Shown: positions 1 to 11,360 of the stretch, piece by piece
How the letters are laid out: every line of letters begins with the position of its first letter
Position numbering within the stretch: the first letter of the stretch is position 1
From: Rosa chinensis
Lineage: Eukaryota; Streptophyta; Magnoliopsida; Rosales; Rosaceae
Direction: 5' to 3'
Assembly (NCBI RefSeq): GCF_002994745.2
Contig: NC_037090.1
Span: 19,022,001-19,086,000, forward strand
Length of the DNA: 64,000 nt
Program-made: the position numbers and the translations under genes
Notes under the pieces: model-generated
Told to the model about the DNA's origin: nothing
Database searches by the model: none
What the model saw: the letters and a program-made list of their open reading frames with translations, nothing else

Positions 1-27
1 TCAGACAGATCTCGTCGGCTGGTGAAA

Positions 28-3000
28 ATGGCCGGTGGAGTTAACCGGAAGATATCGGCCGCTTCGGCCAGAGCTCACACCCGAAGAACCAAGCAAAACA
101 GCTCCTTCCGTCTTCCTTCAGGTGGCTTCTTCTTCTTTCTCATTTCTTTCTTAATTTGATTTAACGTCTTCAATGCATCTCGGTTTTTAGTAATTTTTCT
201 TGTTGAAAAATGTAGGACAAGAATTTGAATCTGTTTCTTTTCTGGGTATGAGAAAATTTAAACTCTTACTTGGTTTTAGCTATTTGTGATTAGTTTCTGG
301 GGTTTTGTTAATGAGGAAAGTTAAAAGGAATCAACTTCTTAGATCATTTACGTAAAGAATTTGAAATTGAAATAGGGTCAGGTTGAGAAGTCTTATGCTT
401 TAAGCCTTTTGGGTGAGAACTTGTTATTGTTGTTCTGAATGTTGATATTGAATTAAGAAGTAAATAGTAAAAACAAGGTGATGTTTTGGGTTAGGAAGAT
501 AGTTCATGGGTTCAATCCTAACCAATGCACGAAAAAGAAGTAATTAATGTAAAAAGGAGTGCTGTTGACTTGGATAAATGTTTTCTAACAATGAAATGTA
601 CGTTCTCTGCTTCAGTTTTGAGCTTGTATTAGGAGTGAACTTTGACATGGTATCAGTCATCTAAAACAAAAAGAAAAACACAGAAGTGAAAAATGGTTCT
701 TTCTCCTTGAAGTAATCCATCGAGGGAAATTTAGTTTCCCCACAGTGAGGTTGAGTAGAGACTAGATATAAGATTTTGTCTTTCATCTGGATACCAATAG
801 ACTACTACCTACATGTAAGCAGACGACTAACAAGCCTTTGAAGGTGCATGCTTTCTTTAGTATCTCTGTAAGGAATTTCTCATTTCGATGTGATAATAGT
901 TTATATAATTTATGGACCAAGTTAGACATGGTATTCAATGATCAGGGATTATGCTTCATTATAATAGTGCCATAGGCCTTGTCTATTACTGCACATTGTA
1001 TCTCTGTTAATCTTGACAACAATTTTATGACTTTTGTTTAATTTCCTGCAAAGTGTCAATACTAAACTCCTAAATGCATCTGATCCAAAATATTTATGCA
1101 TTTGATGTCATTTTTATGCTCGAAGCATGAAGTCGAATAAGTTGGTCCCTTCTTTTTGGCCGAGACAGGTTGTGTAATATGTTTCTTGAGCTTTTTCTCA
1201 AATCTTTTTATTGTGATCTGATTAGAACTCAATAATTTCAGGGATGTTTAGGACAACACTGGTGGTGTTGTTTATGGGGTTTCTGGCATGGGCATATCAG
1301 GCCATCCAACCTCCTCCACCAAAGATTTGTGGCTCTCCTGATGGCCCTCCTGTTACAGCACCAAGAATAAAACTTAGGGATGGAAGGCATTTAGCCTATC
1401 AAGAGCATGGGGTCCCAAAAGAAAATGCTCAGTATAAAATTGTTTATGTCCATGGTATTGATTCTTGCAGACATGATGCTGTTGCTGCACAAACCCTATC
1501 TCCAGTATGTATCTTATGGTTTGTTTTGTATCTGTCTCGGTTGCATTTACTATTATGTTGACCTGTGGTGTGTTCTTCCAGGAAATTGTTGAAGACTTGG
1601 GTGTCTACTTTGTGTCTTTTGACAGACCTGGTTATGGAGAGAGTGATCCTGATCCAAATAGAACAGCAAAGAGTATGGCTTTAGATATAGAGGAGCTGGC
1701 TGATGAATTAGGATTAGGATCCAGATTCTATGTAATTGGTTTTTCCATGGGTGGACAGGTTCTTTGGGGTTGCCTCAAGTACATCCCTCACAGGTATGAT
1801 TAATCATGCAGTGTAAATGGACAGTTTCTTTATATGTGTATGATGGAAAAGATAAAATCGTACAACTGTTATACCATGTCATTGTGCTGAGCCTGACAGA
1901 GTACAAAAAATTAACAATCCACATTGCCATTGTTGGTGGGTCAGGGTCCCATATTGTGTGGTAGTAGAACATATTTCATTTATACCATGTAAAGCCTACA
2001 AGTTAGAATTTACATACATGATGTGTTACAGCCATTGTATTTGGGATATCCTCTTATGTGAGGGATTTGTGTAATGGTAACAGGCTAGCAGGAGCGGCAC
2101 TATTAGCTCCAGTTGTTAATTACTGGTGGACCGGTATTCCTGCAAATCTATCTAACGAAGCATACCACCAACAGTTTCAGCAAGACCAGTGGGCAGTTCG
2201 TGTTTCTCACTACACCCCTTGGCTTACCTATTTCTGGAACACTCAAAAATGGTTTCCCGCTTCAAGTGTTATGGCTCACAGCACAGATATTCTTTCTCAA
2301 CAAGACAAAGAACTCCTCCCTAAGCTTTTCAAAAGAAAACCATATATGGTATGTACCACTAGTTTATTTATTTACTTATTTTTTTGTAGTTCTATGTATT
2401 CTTGTTCTTCAGTAAACTTTACTGAGACCACTTCAACTAGCGGCCATGTGCAACTATAAAAAGGCATTTCAAAAACAAAGTAGGAACAAATATTGCCCAA
2501 AAGATGGTAGTGTGCACTGATTGTTTTGTTTTATTCCTCTCCCTCTCGCCTCTCTTTCCTTTTGACAAATAGGAAACAGAAAATAAAAAATGAGGACATT
2601 GTCAAACAGGTCCGAACGTTTAGACTGTTTAACATTTGGTAGCACCATTTCAGAACAATGACAGTCGTGTAAAGTTCAACGTATATGGACTAAGTTCCGA
2701 ATTTACAGAATTAGATTCATTAAATACAAACTTTGAAAGTTGGTATTATTTTTAGTGTTCCAGAAATTTATCAGTTAAGTTCTTAAGAATTTTGAGGCTT
2801 GAAATTATACCATTAAGTTGATCTGTCTTAATATTTCAGAACAGGATTTCCTCCATACTTTTTCTTATTTTCTTTTTAATTTGATTTCTGTCCTTAATAG
2901 TCCTGATCTATCGAAGTTACAAATGAGCTATGTCAAGTTTCAACTACGTTTAGCTCTGTTGTCTATACTTGGTTTTGATTGGCCATGTATATTAATCAAG

Positions 3001-4154
3001 AGCAGCCTAGAGGGGGAGATATACATCCCTCTTCTACAAAGCAGTCCCATAGGATGAACTTGAAACCTCTCGCATGTGGGAAGAGGGTCCTATTTGGTAT
3101 CCATGCTGGTGATAGTAACTGATGTCAGTTTATCATCTAACAAGTTGGTCTAGTGTGATCAATAAAAGCTTGCTGGTCAGTGTTTTAAGGATTGGCCATA
3201 TCATCTCATTGAAATTTTAGGACCAATCTGGCACCTATGAATACCAGATTTAGTTTCTTTGTCGTGGCATCAGTGAAACTCTATCATCACATAAAAGCAA
3301 TCATGTCTAGGGATTCAAACAAGTCCTCACTACCGGAAATTTAGTTGCACAGTCATGAAATCAAAAATAATGAAATTCATAGAAAAATAAAATATAATGA
3401 AAAATAGGGGAGAAAGAGGATTGCAGTACAGCTTGACTGCAATCCCTGAACGTCTTCTGCTCTGTCTCTTGCAATTCCCTTGGATTGGATCTATCCCTTA
3501 TCTGTACAGCTTTGATTCACTTTTAGATGGATATATCATACTGGGAAAGTTCATTTTAGACCGTATTAACTCCAATGTTCGAGGCACTCCCATCACGTAG
3601 TATCCCATGTTAACGTGTTGTACAATATATTCTTGCAGAGTACTATAATTTCAATGGTTACTTTTTTCTATTCTCTCCCTCGCATCACACATACATGTAT
3701 ATAGAGCAGGATTCGTAGTTTAGCTAATGGTTTTAATTGTGCTTAGCAAATCCCTCAATTTATAGAGAGTATTATGTATCCATATGCTATTATAAATGTC
3801 GTTTTAATTCTATAAAAGAAGAAAAAGCTGTAGTTTATTTCGTTATGGTTTTCTCAGGACCAGGTAAGACAGCAAGGAGAATTCGAGTCCATTCACCGTG
3901 ACATGAATCTTGGATTTGGGACCTGGGAATTCAGTCCTCTGGATCTGGAAAATCCTTTTCCAAACAATGAAGCTTCTGTTCATGTGTGGCATGGAGATGA
4001 AGATAACATGGTTCCTGTTACTCTGCAACGATACATTGCCCAACAACTTCCCTGGATTCAATATCATGAGATACCAGGTGCTGGACACTTGTTCCCACAT
4101 GCTGATGGGATGTGCAATACCATTGTCAAGGCACTTTTAACTGATGACAAGTAA
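28..4154 (+). CDS. Alpha/beta hydrolase, membrane-anchored, five exons
   Basis: Predicted serine hydrolase of the alpha/beta fold; the substrate is unknown, and plant relatives are often labelled lipase- or esterase-like. I join exons 28-121, 1242-1504, 1582-1793, 2084-2348 and 3858-4154, all with GT-AG borders and matching phase, giving 376 residues. Residues 1-32 are basic. A hydrophobic segment at about 34-52 looks like a signal anchor or transmembrane helix. The oxyanion HG is at 102-103 (YVHGID), the nucleophile is Ser174 in GFSMGG, the likely acid is Asp325 in WHGDED and the base is His355 in GAGHLFPHADG, so the triad is complete. Intron 1 is about 1.1 kb and intron 4 about 1.5 kb; I saw no other gene inside them. 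The promoter and most of the 5' UTR lie before the window. The gene is convergent with the germin-like gene. The fold and triad are clear; the biological role is not. Confidence 0.9.
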
Positions 4155-4572
4155 CCTTCTACTTATCTAATGGGCTACTTCATGTTAGCTTTTCTGTGCA
4201 TTCATATTCTCTGTGGAGAATCAGAGAATCAAAGTTCTGTATGTTCAATATAGATTTTGAACCAGCCAGCTCTGTTATAGATTGTTGCACCACAATACAC
4301 TTGCTTCTTAGGGACTGAATATTGAAAAGTTGGGTTTGATATAAAATTGTGAAACCTGCAGGATTGTTGTTTGCTACACTATGGAATGGTTAAATCACAG
4401 AAAAACGTTTACACGTGTCGTTCCTGCATTCAAATCATCAATTTAATTTCTTGATTTCCTCTACATTAGCAATACAAGGTACATTAAATAAAAGTACTTT
4501 AATCATGGGGTAAAACCAACTTATAATGCAATTCAACTGACCAAAGTGCCCTATGGTAGGGCACTTCTTACC
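4155..4572. other. Convergent intergenic spacer
   Basis: About 420 bp between the stop codons of two convergent genes. It presumably holds both 3' UTRs. It is AT-rich, and I see no ORF, repeat or RNA gene in it. Confidence 0.6.
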
Positions 4573-5223
4573 TCACCCAAATCTTCTTCTCATCAGAGCA
4601 ATCTGCTTAGGACTCAATCCAAATGCCTTCTCCAAGAGCTTATCATTTATACCAGACCCAAAAATAGCCGCTGGGATCTTCTGCATTCCTGGATTTTGGC
4701 TATTGAAGCTTCCAAATACTGTAGCTGGCTTCTTGCCGACGTTCATTAAAAAGTGAACTAGACCCCTGGGGAACACCATGACCTCTCCTTGCTCAACTAC
4801 CCTAGCGAAAACCCTATTTGTAGAATCAACAAACCCAGAATAAACACTCCCTTGCACTATATATGCTATTTCTGTGGCTCTTGGGTGGAAATGTGGTGGA
4901 TTGATTCCACCCACCTTGAGATCAGCTCTTACAAATGACATCCCTAGTGTGTTGATCCCTGGAAAGATTGTCGGGTTCACCGAGATGGCCGCGAGGCCCG
5001 TGTCCGTGAAGTTCCCGGGTACCTTCATTCCGGAGAAGACGAAGTCATCGGTGGTGGCCTCAGACGAGTTCTTGCATGGGATGATGGTGAGGTGGGCTGT
5101 TCTTGATGCACTGGATTTCAGATTCGGTAAGCAATAGTCTTGAATTGGGTCGGGATCGGAAGCTAATGTTGTGGCACATAGGAGGATGAAATTAACAAAC
5201 AATAGGGTAAGAGTAGAAGACAT
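4573..5223 (-). CDS. Germin-like protein (secreted cupin)
   Basis: A single uninterrupted 216-residue ORF of normal germin-like length. Residues 1-21 are a signal peptide followed by SDPDPIQDYC, so the product should enter the apoplast. Cys31 and Cys50 are the usual N-terminal disulfide pair. Cupin box 1 (PPHFHPRATE) supplies His111, His113 and Glu118; box 2 (VMVFPRGLVHF) supplies His157, completing the metal site expected for manganese. There are N-glycosylation sequons at Asn52 (NSS) and Asn71 (NFT). Family members form stable oligomers and are variously oxalate oxidase, superoxide dismutase or without known activity; the sequence does not decide which. The DPIQDYC start and lack of an intron resemble the germin-like 9/T-type group, but that placement is inference. 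Start chosen at the first ATG, directly before the signal peptide, with a TATA box 58 bp upstream. Confidence 0.93.
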   Translation of the reverse strand: MSSTLTLLFVNFILLCATTLASDPDPIQDYCLPNLKSSASRTAHLTIIPCKNSSEATTDDFVFSGMKVPGNFTDTGLAAISVNPTIFPGINTLGMSFVRADLKVGGINPPHFHPRATEIAYIVQGSVYSGFVDSTNRVFARVVEQGEVMVFPRGLVHFLMNVGKKPATVFGSFNSQNPGMQKIPAAIFGSGINDKLLEKAFGLSPKQIALMRRRFG

Positions 5224-5280
5224 TTTCGTGGCATAGACAAAGCTCTCTATGAGATAAGAAGCAAAGGGTCTAAGCTGAGG

Positions 5281-5288
5281 CTTTATAG
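5281..5288 (-). promoter_or_regulatory. TATA box of the germin-like gene
   Basis: On the minus strand this reads CTATAAAG, 58-65 bp upstream of the start codon at 5223, which predicts a 5' UTR of about 30 nt. Assigned from sequence and spacing only. Confidence 0.6.
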
Positions 5289-6397
5289 AACTGAATATGT
5301 TGATTTATAAGCTCCTTGATACAATTGGGTTTAATTACAAGCTTATTTGCTGGATATTAGGCGGGTATTGTGGAAGTGGATACAACACCATTATGTAAAT
5401 TGGTCCCTACTAATGATCTTCTTCGCTAATACCATGCTGCCATGCTTGCAATACTTTATGATTGCTAATCATAAATAAGTCTGAATTATATTGCAAGGTT
5501 AAGTGAAAGTCGACAAAAATGGTTATGAATGATCATTATGATTCTCACTTTCTGCCAGGGCATTATGATTCTCACTTTCTGCCAGCGCCGTGGCCAGAGA
5601 ACGGCGCCTGTGCATATTGATCTAAAGTAGGCCGTGGATAACAAATGAATGATGAGGTAATTTTGGTTGCTTGGCAGTGAAGGGAAGGTGACTATTTGAA
5701 AATGATCAGTTCCACTCATAGGTGATTTGATAATTGTTTTGCCGAATGGTCAACGAGAAGAAATGATTTGATTTCATAGCATTGCTATACCAATATCTGG
5801 GAGCAATCCACCACATCAAAAAGAAGAAGAAAATTTTTTTGTTTAATCGAACCTTTGCAAAGAAATTTTCGTAGCCGTGGAGATTTTATAAGAAAAATAA
5901 AGGGATCCATCGAATTCAGAATGGAGATGAGGCTCCAGCCAAACAAACGTCAAGCCAAACAAAGGAGAAGCCTCTTGTACCCATTTACGTAATAGCATTG
6001 TTATCAATTATATGTTGTAGTACGTAGTATTATGATTAGGGGAAATTAGGACCTTTTGAAACAACTTCTGATAAGCTTCTGGGAGAGAATTAACTGATCA
6101 AATAACGGGGACTTGAAGAATGAGACAGCAAATAATGACCAAGGAGATCTCATGCTGCATTAGGTTCTAAGCTGGCACCCTCGCCATTTAGAACCAGCAG
6201 ATAGGGTTTAGAGTTTAGGGTCTAGAGGCTCAAACTCAGATTTTGATGAATTTAGGTCTGCACTGGCAGCTTGCTCAAAGAGATAGGGTTTAGGAGGATG
6301 TATACTGATGTGATTTATTAGGTCTGGGCTTCAGACCCAGGCTGGGGTTATGGTCTTTAACAGAATATTCGATCAAGAACAAAAAGAAAAAAAAAAA
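5289..6397. other. Upstream spacer of the germin-like gene
   Basis: AT-rich sequence without a credible gene. The only structure I see is a short tandem duplication at about 5534-5585, where a unit of roughly 27 bp beginning CATTATGATTCTCACTTTCT occurs twice. The rest probably holds the distal promoter of the germin-like gene. Confidence 0.5.
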
Positions 6398-6873
6398 TTA
6401 CTCTTCAAATTGAATTTGCTCATCTTGGGGATAGTATGAATAGTCAGTTAGAAATTTTGCACCGTCTGTTGTAACTTTATGGGAGCCTTCCTCTAAATTC
6501 AAATTGATATTGATCGACCGTTTATTTGGAGAGGGTTTTTCTTCTAATAATGTGTTTTATATCAGTCATTTTTGTTTTCTTCTAGTAGTCATTCTTCAAA
6601 ATGACTATCTCTTTCTATCACTTTAAAATAACATATTGAGGAGTACCCACGGGACAGTAATTTTGAATAATGACTATTAGAAGAAAACAAAAATGACTGA
6701 TATAAAACAAAAATTATTAGAAGAAAAGTCCTCTCCAAATAAACGATCGATCAACATCAATTTGAATTTAGAGGAAGGCTCCCATAATAACCTAATCAAA
6801 AGACCGTGCAAAATTTCTAACCGACTATTCATACTATCCCGAAGATGAGCAAAATTCAATTTGAAGAATAATT
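6398..6873. mobile_element. Long foldback (hairpin) element, MITE-like
   Basis: Two arms of about 205 bp (6398-6606 and 6656-6873) are inverted copies with roughly 85-90% identity by eye, separated by a spacer of about 50 bp. The outer ends read ATTACTCTTCAAATTGAATT on the left and its near complement on the right. There is no coding capacity and I found no clear TSD. A transcript would fold into one long double-stranded hairpin, so it is either a foldback MITE or a small-RNA-producing locus. Confidence 0.75.
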
Positions 6874-6938
6874 TTTCAAACAAGTCGGAGAGAAAAAAAA
6901 AAAGATTGTCTCTTGGATATTCATCATCAGTAGAGAGT

Positions 6939-9175
6939 CATTTTAATGAAGACCACTAAAATGAGGACTAGTTGAGGACTTTCTAACCAACGGTTTGGAA
7001 GACCCATTGTTCGATTACATTACAGCAAATCAACCGTTAGATGTTTATATATACATGAGTAGATCACTTCTGAAATGTTCTTCCAAATTGTTAATTGTTA
7101 AAATACCGAACTAGATCAAATCAATAGACGAACCAAATCTGTCAAACATGAACTATTCATAGTCATAACTGATAAATCATGCATGATTATGAATGCCTTA
7201 ACTATTTTCAATTTAGTTAAAAAATTGCATAAATATTTTACACATGGATGGTTTTTTTTTTTTTTTTTTTGATGAAAGGAGCTAAGCCCATTATATAGAT
7301 TCAGCAAGCAGTACAAAAACGAAACACCTTTAAGGGGTCGACAGAAAGAATTGTTTCTCAGAGTACCCTGAGACTCCTATTCTAAAACAAGAACAGGAAC
7401 CCACAATACCCCCAGTACACCCACCTTTTAGACAGTTCACGCACTTTAATTCCAAACAAAAATCAATAATCCCCAAGGCAAGGTAAAAAAAACCCTAAGA
7501 GATTATGATCTTTGTGACTTAACAAAATTAAATAACAAATGGAGGTTGTCGTCCTGGATCCCAAATTTTTATAAGAAATCCACCGGGATCCCAAATTCGA
7601 ATCCATAATAGAATAAGCCCACACCCTGCAGCCTTAGTCAATCCATTAGGGCCCAAGCCCAAGCCAGAAAAGTAGAGCCAAGTCCAAACCCAATTAGGGT
7701 TTGCCCTTGTAGCCAACACAATAGTGACTCTGGTCTTGCCGCCATCGCCGCACCGACCTGCCACCATGCATTCGGTCAACCTGCCCCAAGGAACTAGAAA
7801 ACTCCCGACTCCAACACCACCAGATGACCTAGATAGAGAGACGATGCTGACATACATCATACCTTCAACCTGCCCGTATTGAGAGTGTGAACCAGTCGAT
7901 CTAGCAAAACCAATGTCAACGCCTTGGAAATCGGACCACTCGAACGGCAGATCAACGACTACCCCTCTGCATCTTTGCCGCCAGACAAGCAACAGCGTCG
8001 AATAGCCGGAAAACAGCCATGTCGGAGGTGCAGCCATTCGTAGATCAGAGACTCGAATAGAGTCTGACCCGGCCCCGCCGGAATCTTCAATCTCCTCCGC
8101 CAAGGTCAAATCAGAACACCCTGCGCCTCTGGTAACGTTCCTCGACCTTTGAGCCTTGCCCGCCTTGGTCTCCTTGAGCCACCACCAACATCAAGAGGCA
8201 GAAACTTCGATAGGACACATGTCCCTGTGCCTACCAGCCACCGTGGCGCAGAAGGAGTCTGCGACAGAGAAGATACGGGGCAAGCCAATCTTGATTTAGG
8301 ATCCCCAAGAGGAGACGCCACAATGGGTGGTTCTAGTTGAATCTCCAAATTTAATATTTGGACCTCCATCTTTTTTTCAATTATCAATAGACTTTGTCAA
8401 CTCATATGAAAAGACAAATAAGGACAAAGAGAGGAACAAAAAACAACTATTCTTACCTCCCTCATTAATATAACATTCAATTTTCTTTTAGACAATCACA
8501 TTAATATAAGATTCAAACTTTTTTTAGAATTTCCTTATATTACTTATATAACTTTATAATTTACCTAAAATAATTAAATAAAAATAATTAATTTCTATAT
8601 ATGGCCTTATCATTTAATACAAAAATAAATTCAAAACAATCTGATTTGGATTTCCTTAAACAAGTAAATTTATTGAATATTTTGGTGTAACTAGTACTAA
8701 TTTATTTGAGAACCAAAATCTTTTCTACAACCCATATTGCAAAAAAAAAAAAAAAACTACGACCCGAATTAAAAGAAAAATCTTTATAACTGTCTACTTG
8801 TTCGGCCCCTCCAAAAATCACTTTCTGGTTCTGTCATTGAAAGTACACAAAAAATGTAGCCAGCTCTCCTCACAAAATTTTTAGTGGTTGAATTGATAGA
8901 GATTAAGGAAAAAAACAACAAATTGTTGAAAATATAGATTTAATTGTACAAGGATGTTTTGGTCAAATTAAGGAGGTGTACTTATTCAAAAAAGTGAATT
9001 GGAGGTTTAATAAGTAGGAGATGTCCAAATATCAAATTTGAAGGTCCAACTAGAACCACCATTTACATATAAATATATAAACATTTAACGGTTGATTTGC
9101 GGAAATGTGATTAAAAAGTAGGTCTAACAAAAAAGTCATTAACTAGTCCTCATTTTAGTGGTTCTCATTAAAAAT
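6939..9175. mobile_element. Non-autonomous TIR element with an internal retroposon-like insert
   Basis: The ends are inverted copies over about 110 bp: the left arm at 6939-7057 and the right arm at about 9056-9175 share blocks such as CACTAAAATGAGGACTAGTT and GCAAATCAACCGTTA. The similarity continues inward past a foreign block: the sequence after 8325 (TGGTTCTAGTTGAATCTCC) matches the inverse of 9030-9060. The segment at about 7058-7235 also resembles the MITEs at 17.2-18.1 kb, with shared words around GTAGATCACTT and the phrase AACCAAATCTGTCAAAC in inverse. No transposase is visible. The superfamily is not settled because I could not define a clean TSD. Confidence 0.65.
7248..8325 (-). mobile_element. 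Retroposon-like insert ending in a poly(A) tract
   Basis: A GC-richer block interrupts the left arm of the surrounding TIR element. On the minus strand it ends in a run of about 20 A (the plus-strand T run at 7252-7270), preceded by CTTTCATC, as in plant non-LTR retroposons. Near-identical short words flank it, ATGGATGG before the T run and ATGGGTGG at about 8320, a plausible decayed TSD. It contains minus-strand open frames at 7528-8109 and 8106-8387 with no recognisable domain. The stretch ending in TTTGGGATCC resembles the plus-strand sequence at about 18.9 kb, so the family occurs twice in this window. LINE tail versus SINE-like element cannot be decided. Confidence 0.55.
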
Positions 9176-9201
9176 GCTCCCCTCATGAGTAAGTTATTAT
9201 C

Positions 9202-9405
9202 TGTAAAAGTAAAATTGAGATTGGAATTGGTCTACTCATTTCATTTCATAGCCCCTTTATATAGGGATGAAATTACAGTGGAAATATCGATTAACATCAA
9301 TTACAATAATGATAGTAAATACTGATTGTGATGTGATTGCAATTCCTTGATTCCCTCTTCGTCTGTTTCTTTGACGGAGACACATAATGTGTTTTTCCTT
9401 TAACA
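9202..9405 (-). repeat. 3' LTR of the Copia element
   Basis: 204 bp, beginning TGTAAAAGTAAAATTG and ending TTTAACA on the plus strand. Pairs with 15818-16021. The adjacent purine tract at 9406-9414 (minus-strand AAGGGGGAG) marks this as the 3' LTR. Confidence 0.9.
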
Positions 9406-9916
9406 CTCCCCCTTGTGCCAAGTCAAAGACAAAATGGTGCATGAGTTGTTGCCTCACTAAAAACCTTTCCAAGTAACAATAAAAACCCTGTGGGACAAAA
9501 ATACACTTTGGTCGAAGGAAAAGAGCACAACGCACCTTCTACATTTGAGGATGACATGTGTGTGTTAGACTCCCCCTGATGTCTACACTTCTCCCTGATA
9601 CTTGCATTAATCAAGGGAGCTTGGAAAGTATTCGCATTCTTATTATTTTCACATGTTTCTCAAATGTGGCCTTGGGAAATGATTTGGTGAACACATTGCC
9701 ACATTCTCCTCAGACTTTACTTGATTCACTTAAATCTTGAGGAGTGCTTGTTGCTGATTGTAGGAAAACTTTGGCGATATGTGTTTTGTATTATCACCCT
9801 TGATATATCCAAGCTTCATCTGCATTATCTTCATAAATGCAAGTAGGCTCTTCAGTGGTAGAACTCAAACCACTAGTCTCTCGAATATGTGTAATGATAG
9901 CTCTTAACCATATACA

Positions 9917-10532
9917 CTAACGAACCACCTCATGTAGAGCAATGATCTCTGAGTGGTTCGAGGAGGTAGCCACAAGGGTTTGTTGATCCCTAAGATATCG
10001 CCGTGTTCCCAATGGTAAATACATAACCAGTTTGTGAACGACCTTTATGTGGGTCAGAGAGGTACCCAACATCAGCAAAACTAACCAAAATGTCATTTGG
10101 CGTTTTGGTGTAGTGAGTGGCGCTTTTGCCATCAACATTTCCTTTAGGGATTGTAGTTCCATCTGCGGTCCCTCTTGTCTCTCTGTAGGGAAATAATAGT
10201 CTTAAGTCAATGGTTCCTTTTAGGTATCGGAAAATGTTCTTGATACCATTCCAGTGACGTTGCATTGGCGCTAAGCGAAATCAAGCTAACAAGTTCACTG
10301 AGAATGCAATGTTTGGTCGAGTACATTGGGCTAAGTACAATAATAAGCCTATTTCACTTAGATAGGGAATTTCAGCTCCCAACACCTCTTCGTCATCTTC
10401 CTTTGGACGAAATGGATCTTTCTTTCCATCCAAACTTCGACCGATCATGGGAGTGCTAGCAGGATGTTGTTTGTCCATGTTAAATCGCCTGACTTTTGGA
10501 TATACGCAAACTGGTGGATTATTATTCCACAA
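9917..10532 (-). pseudogene. Copia RT C-terminus and RNase H, frameshifted
   Basis: Minus-strand fragments in different frames match the end of a Copia polyprotein. 10281-10532 has YLAQCTRPNIAFSVNLLA, 9990-10265 has IKNIFRYLKGT and DVGYLSDPHKGRSQTGYVF, and 9917-10162 has VATSSNHSEIIALHE. These are the conserved blocks leading into and through RNase H. At least two frameshifts separate them, so no functional product is expected. The order continues directly from the reverse transcriptase fragment upstream. Confidence 0.88.
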
Positions 10533-10547
10533 ACTCGGTGTTCCTGT

Positions 10548-11360
10548 TCAAGGCCTAGACAGAATCGAGTTTTCCCAAGATCCTTCATTCTCAAATTCGG
10601 ATTTCAAGTAGCTCGCGGTTTCTCTTATTTCATCAAGAGTTCCTATTATGTTCATATCATCGACATATACAGCTACAATTGCAAATCCGGAACTTGTTTT
10701 CTTTATGAATACGCAGGGGCATAATTCATCGTTTTTATATCCCTTCCCAATCAAGTAGTCGCTTAGACAGGTATACCACATCAGCCCGGATTGTTTCAAT
10801 CCGTAAAGTGAGCGTTTCAACCTAATTGCATACGCACTCCATGGTTTAGAGTCACTTGATTTGGGTAATGTAAGGCCATCAGACACTTTCATATATATCT
10901 CTGAATCTAGATCCCCATAGAGATATGCAATAACCACATCCATGACCTGCATTTCCAGTCTTTCGGAAACTACCAAGCTAACTAAGTAGCGAAACGTTAT
11001 AACGTCCATTACGGGAGAGTATGTCTCCTCATAGTCAATTCCAGGGAGTTGTGAGAAACCTTGCGCCACAAGGCGAGCCTTGTACCTCAGGATTTCATTA
11101 TTCTCATTACGCTTTCTGACAAAGACCCATTTATGTCCTACAGGCTTTACACTTGGTGGGGTTAGCATTACCGGACCAAATACCTGTCTTTTTGTCAGAG
11201 AATCTAATTCTGCCTGGATTACTTTTTTCCATTTAGGCCAATCTGCTCTTTGTTGAAATTTTGCAACAGAACGTGGTTCAATATCATCGTGCTCTATGAT
11301 TTCTTGAGCAACAGTGTATGAACATACATCATCAATGTGTATGGAACATCTTTTTATCAA
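10548..11360 (-). pseudogene. Copia reverse transcriptase fragment
   Basis: A 270-codon open stretch with the Copia reverse transcriptase signature: WPKWKKVIQAELDSL, the block VGHKWVFVRKRNE, YKARLVAQGFSQ, YEETYSPVMD, then LYGLKQSGLMWY and the catalytic AVYVDDMNIIG. The YVDD motif is intact. The frame breaks before the RNase H part and is separated from the integrase linker by a stop, so the polyprotein is not continuous. This is the best-preserved part of the element. Confidence 0.92.

Noticed and set aside
1242..1561. Stand-alone 105-codon gene starting at 1244
   Set aside because: It is exon 2 of the alpha/beta hydrolase; splicing from exon 28-121 keeps phase and the frame after 1504 is intron.
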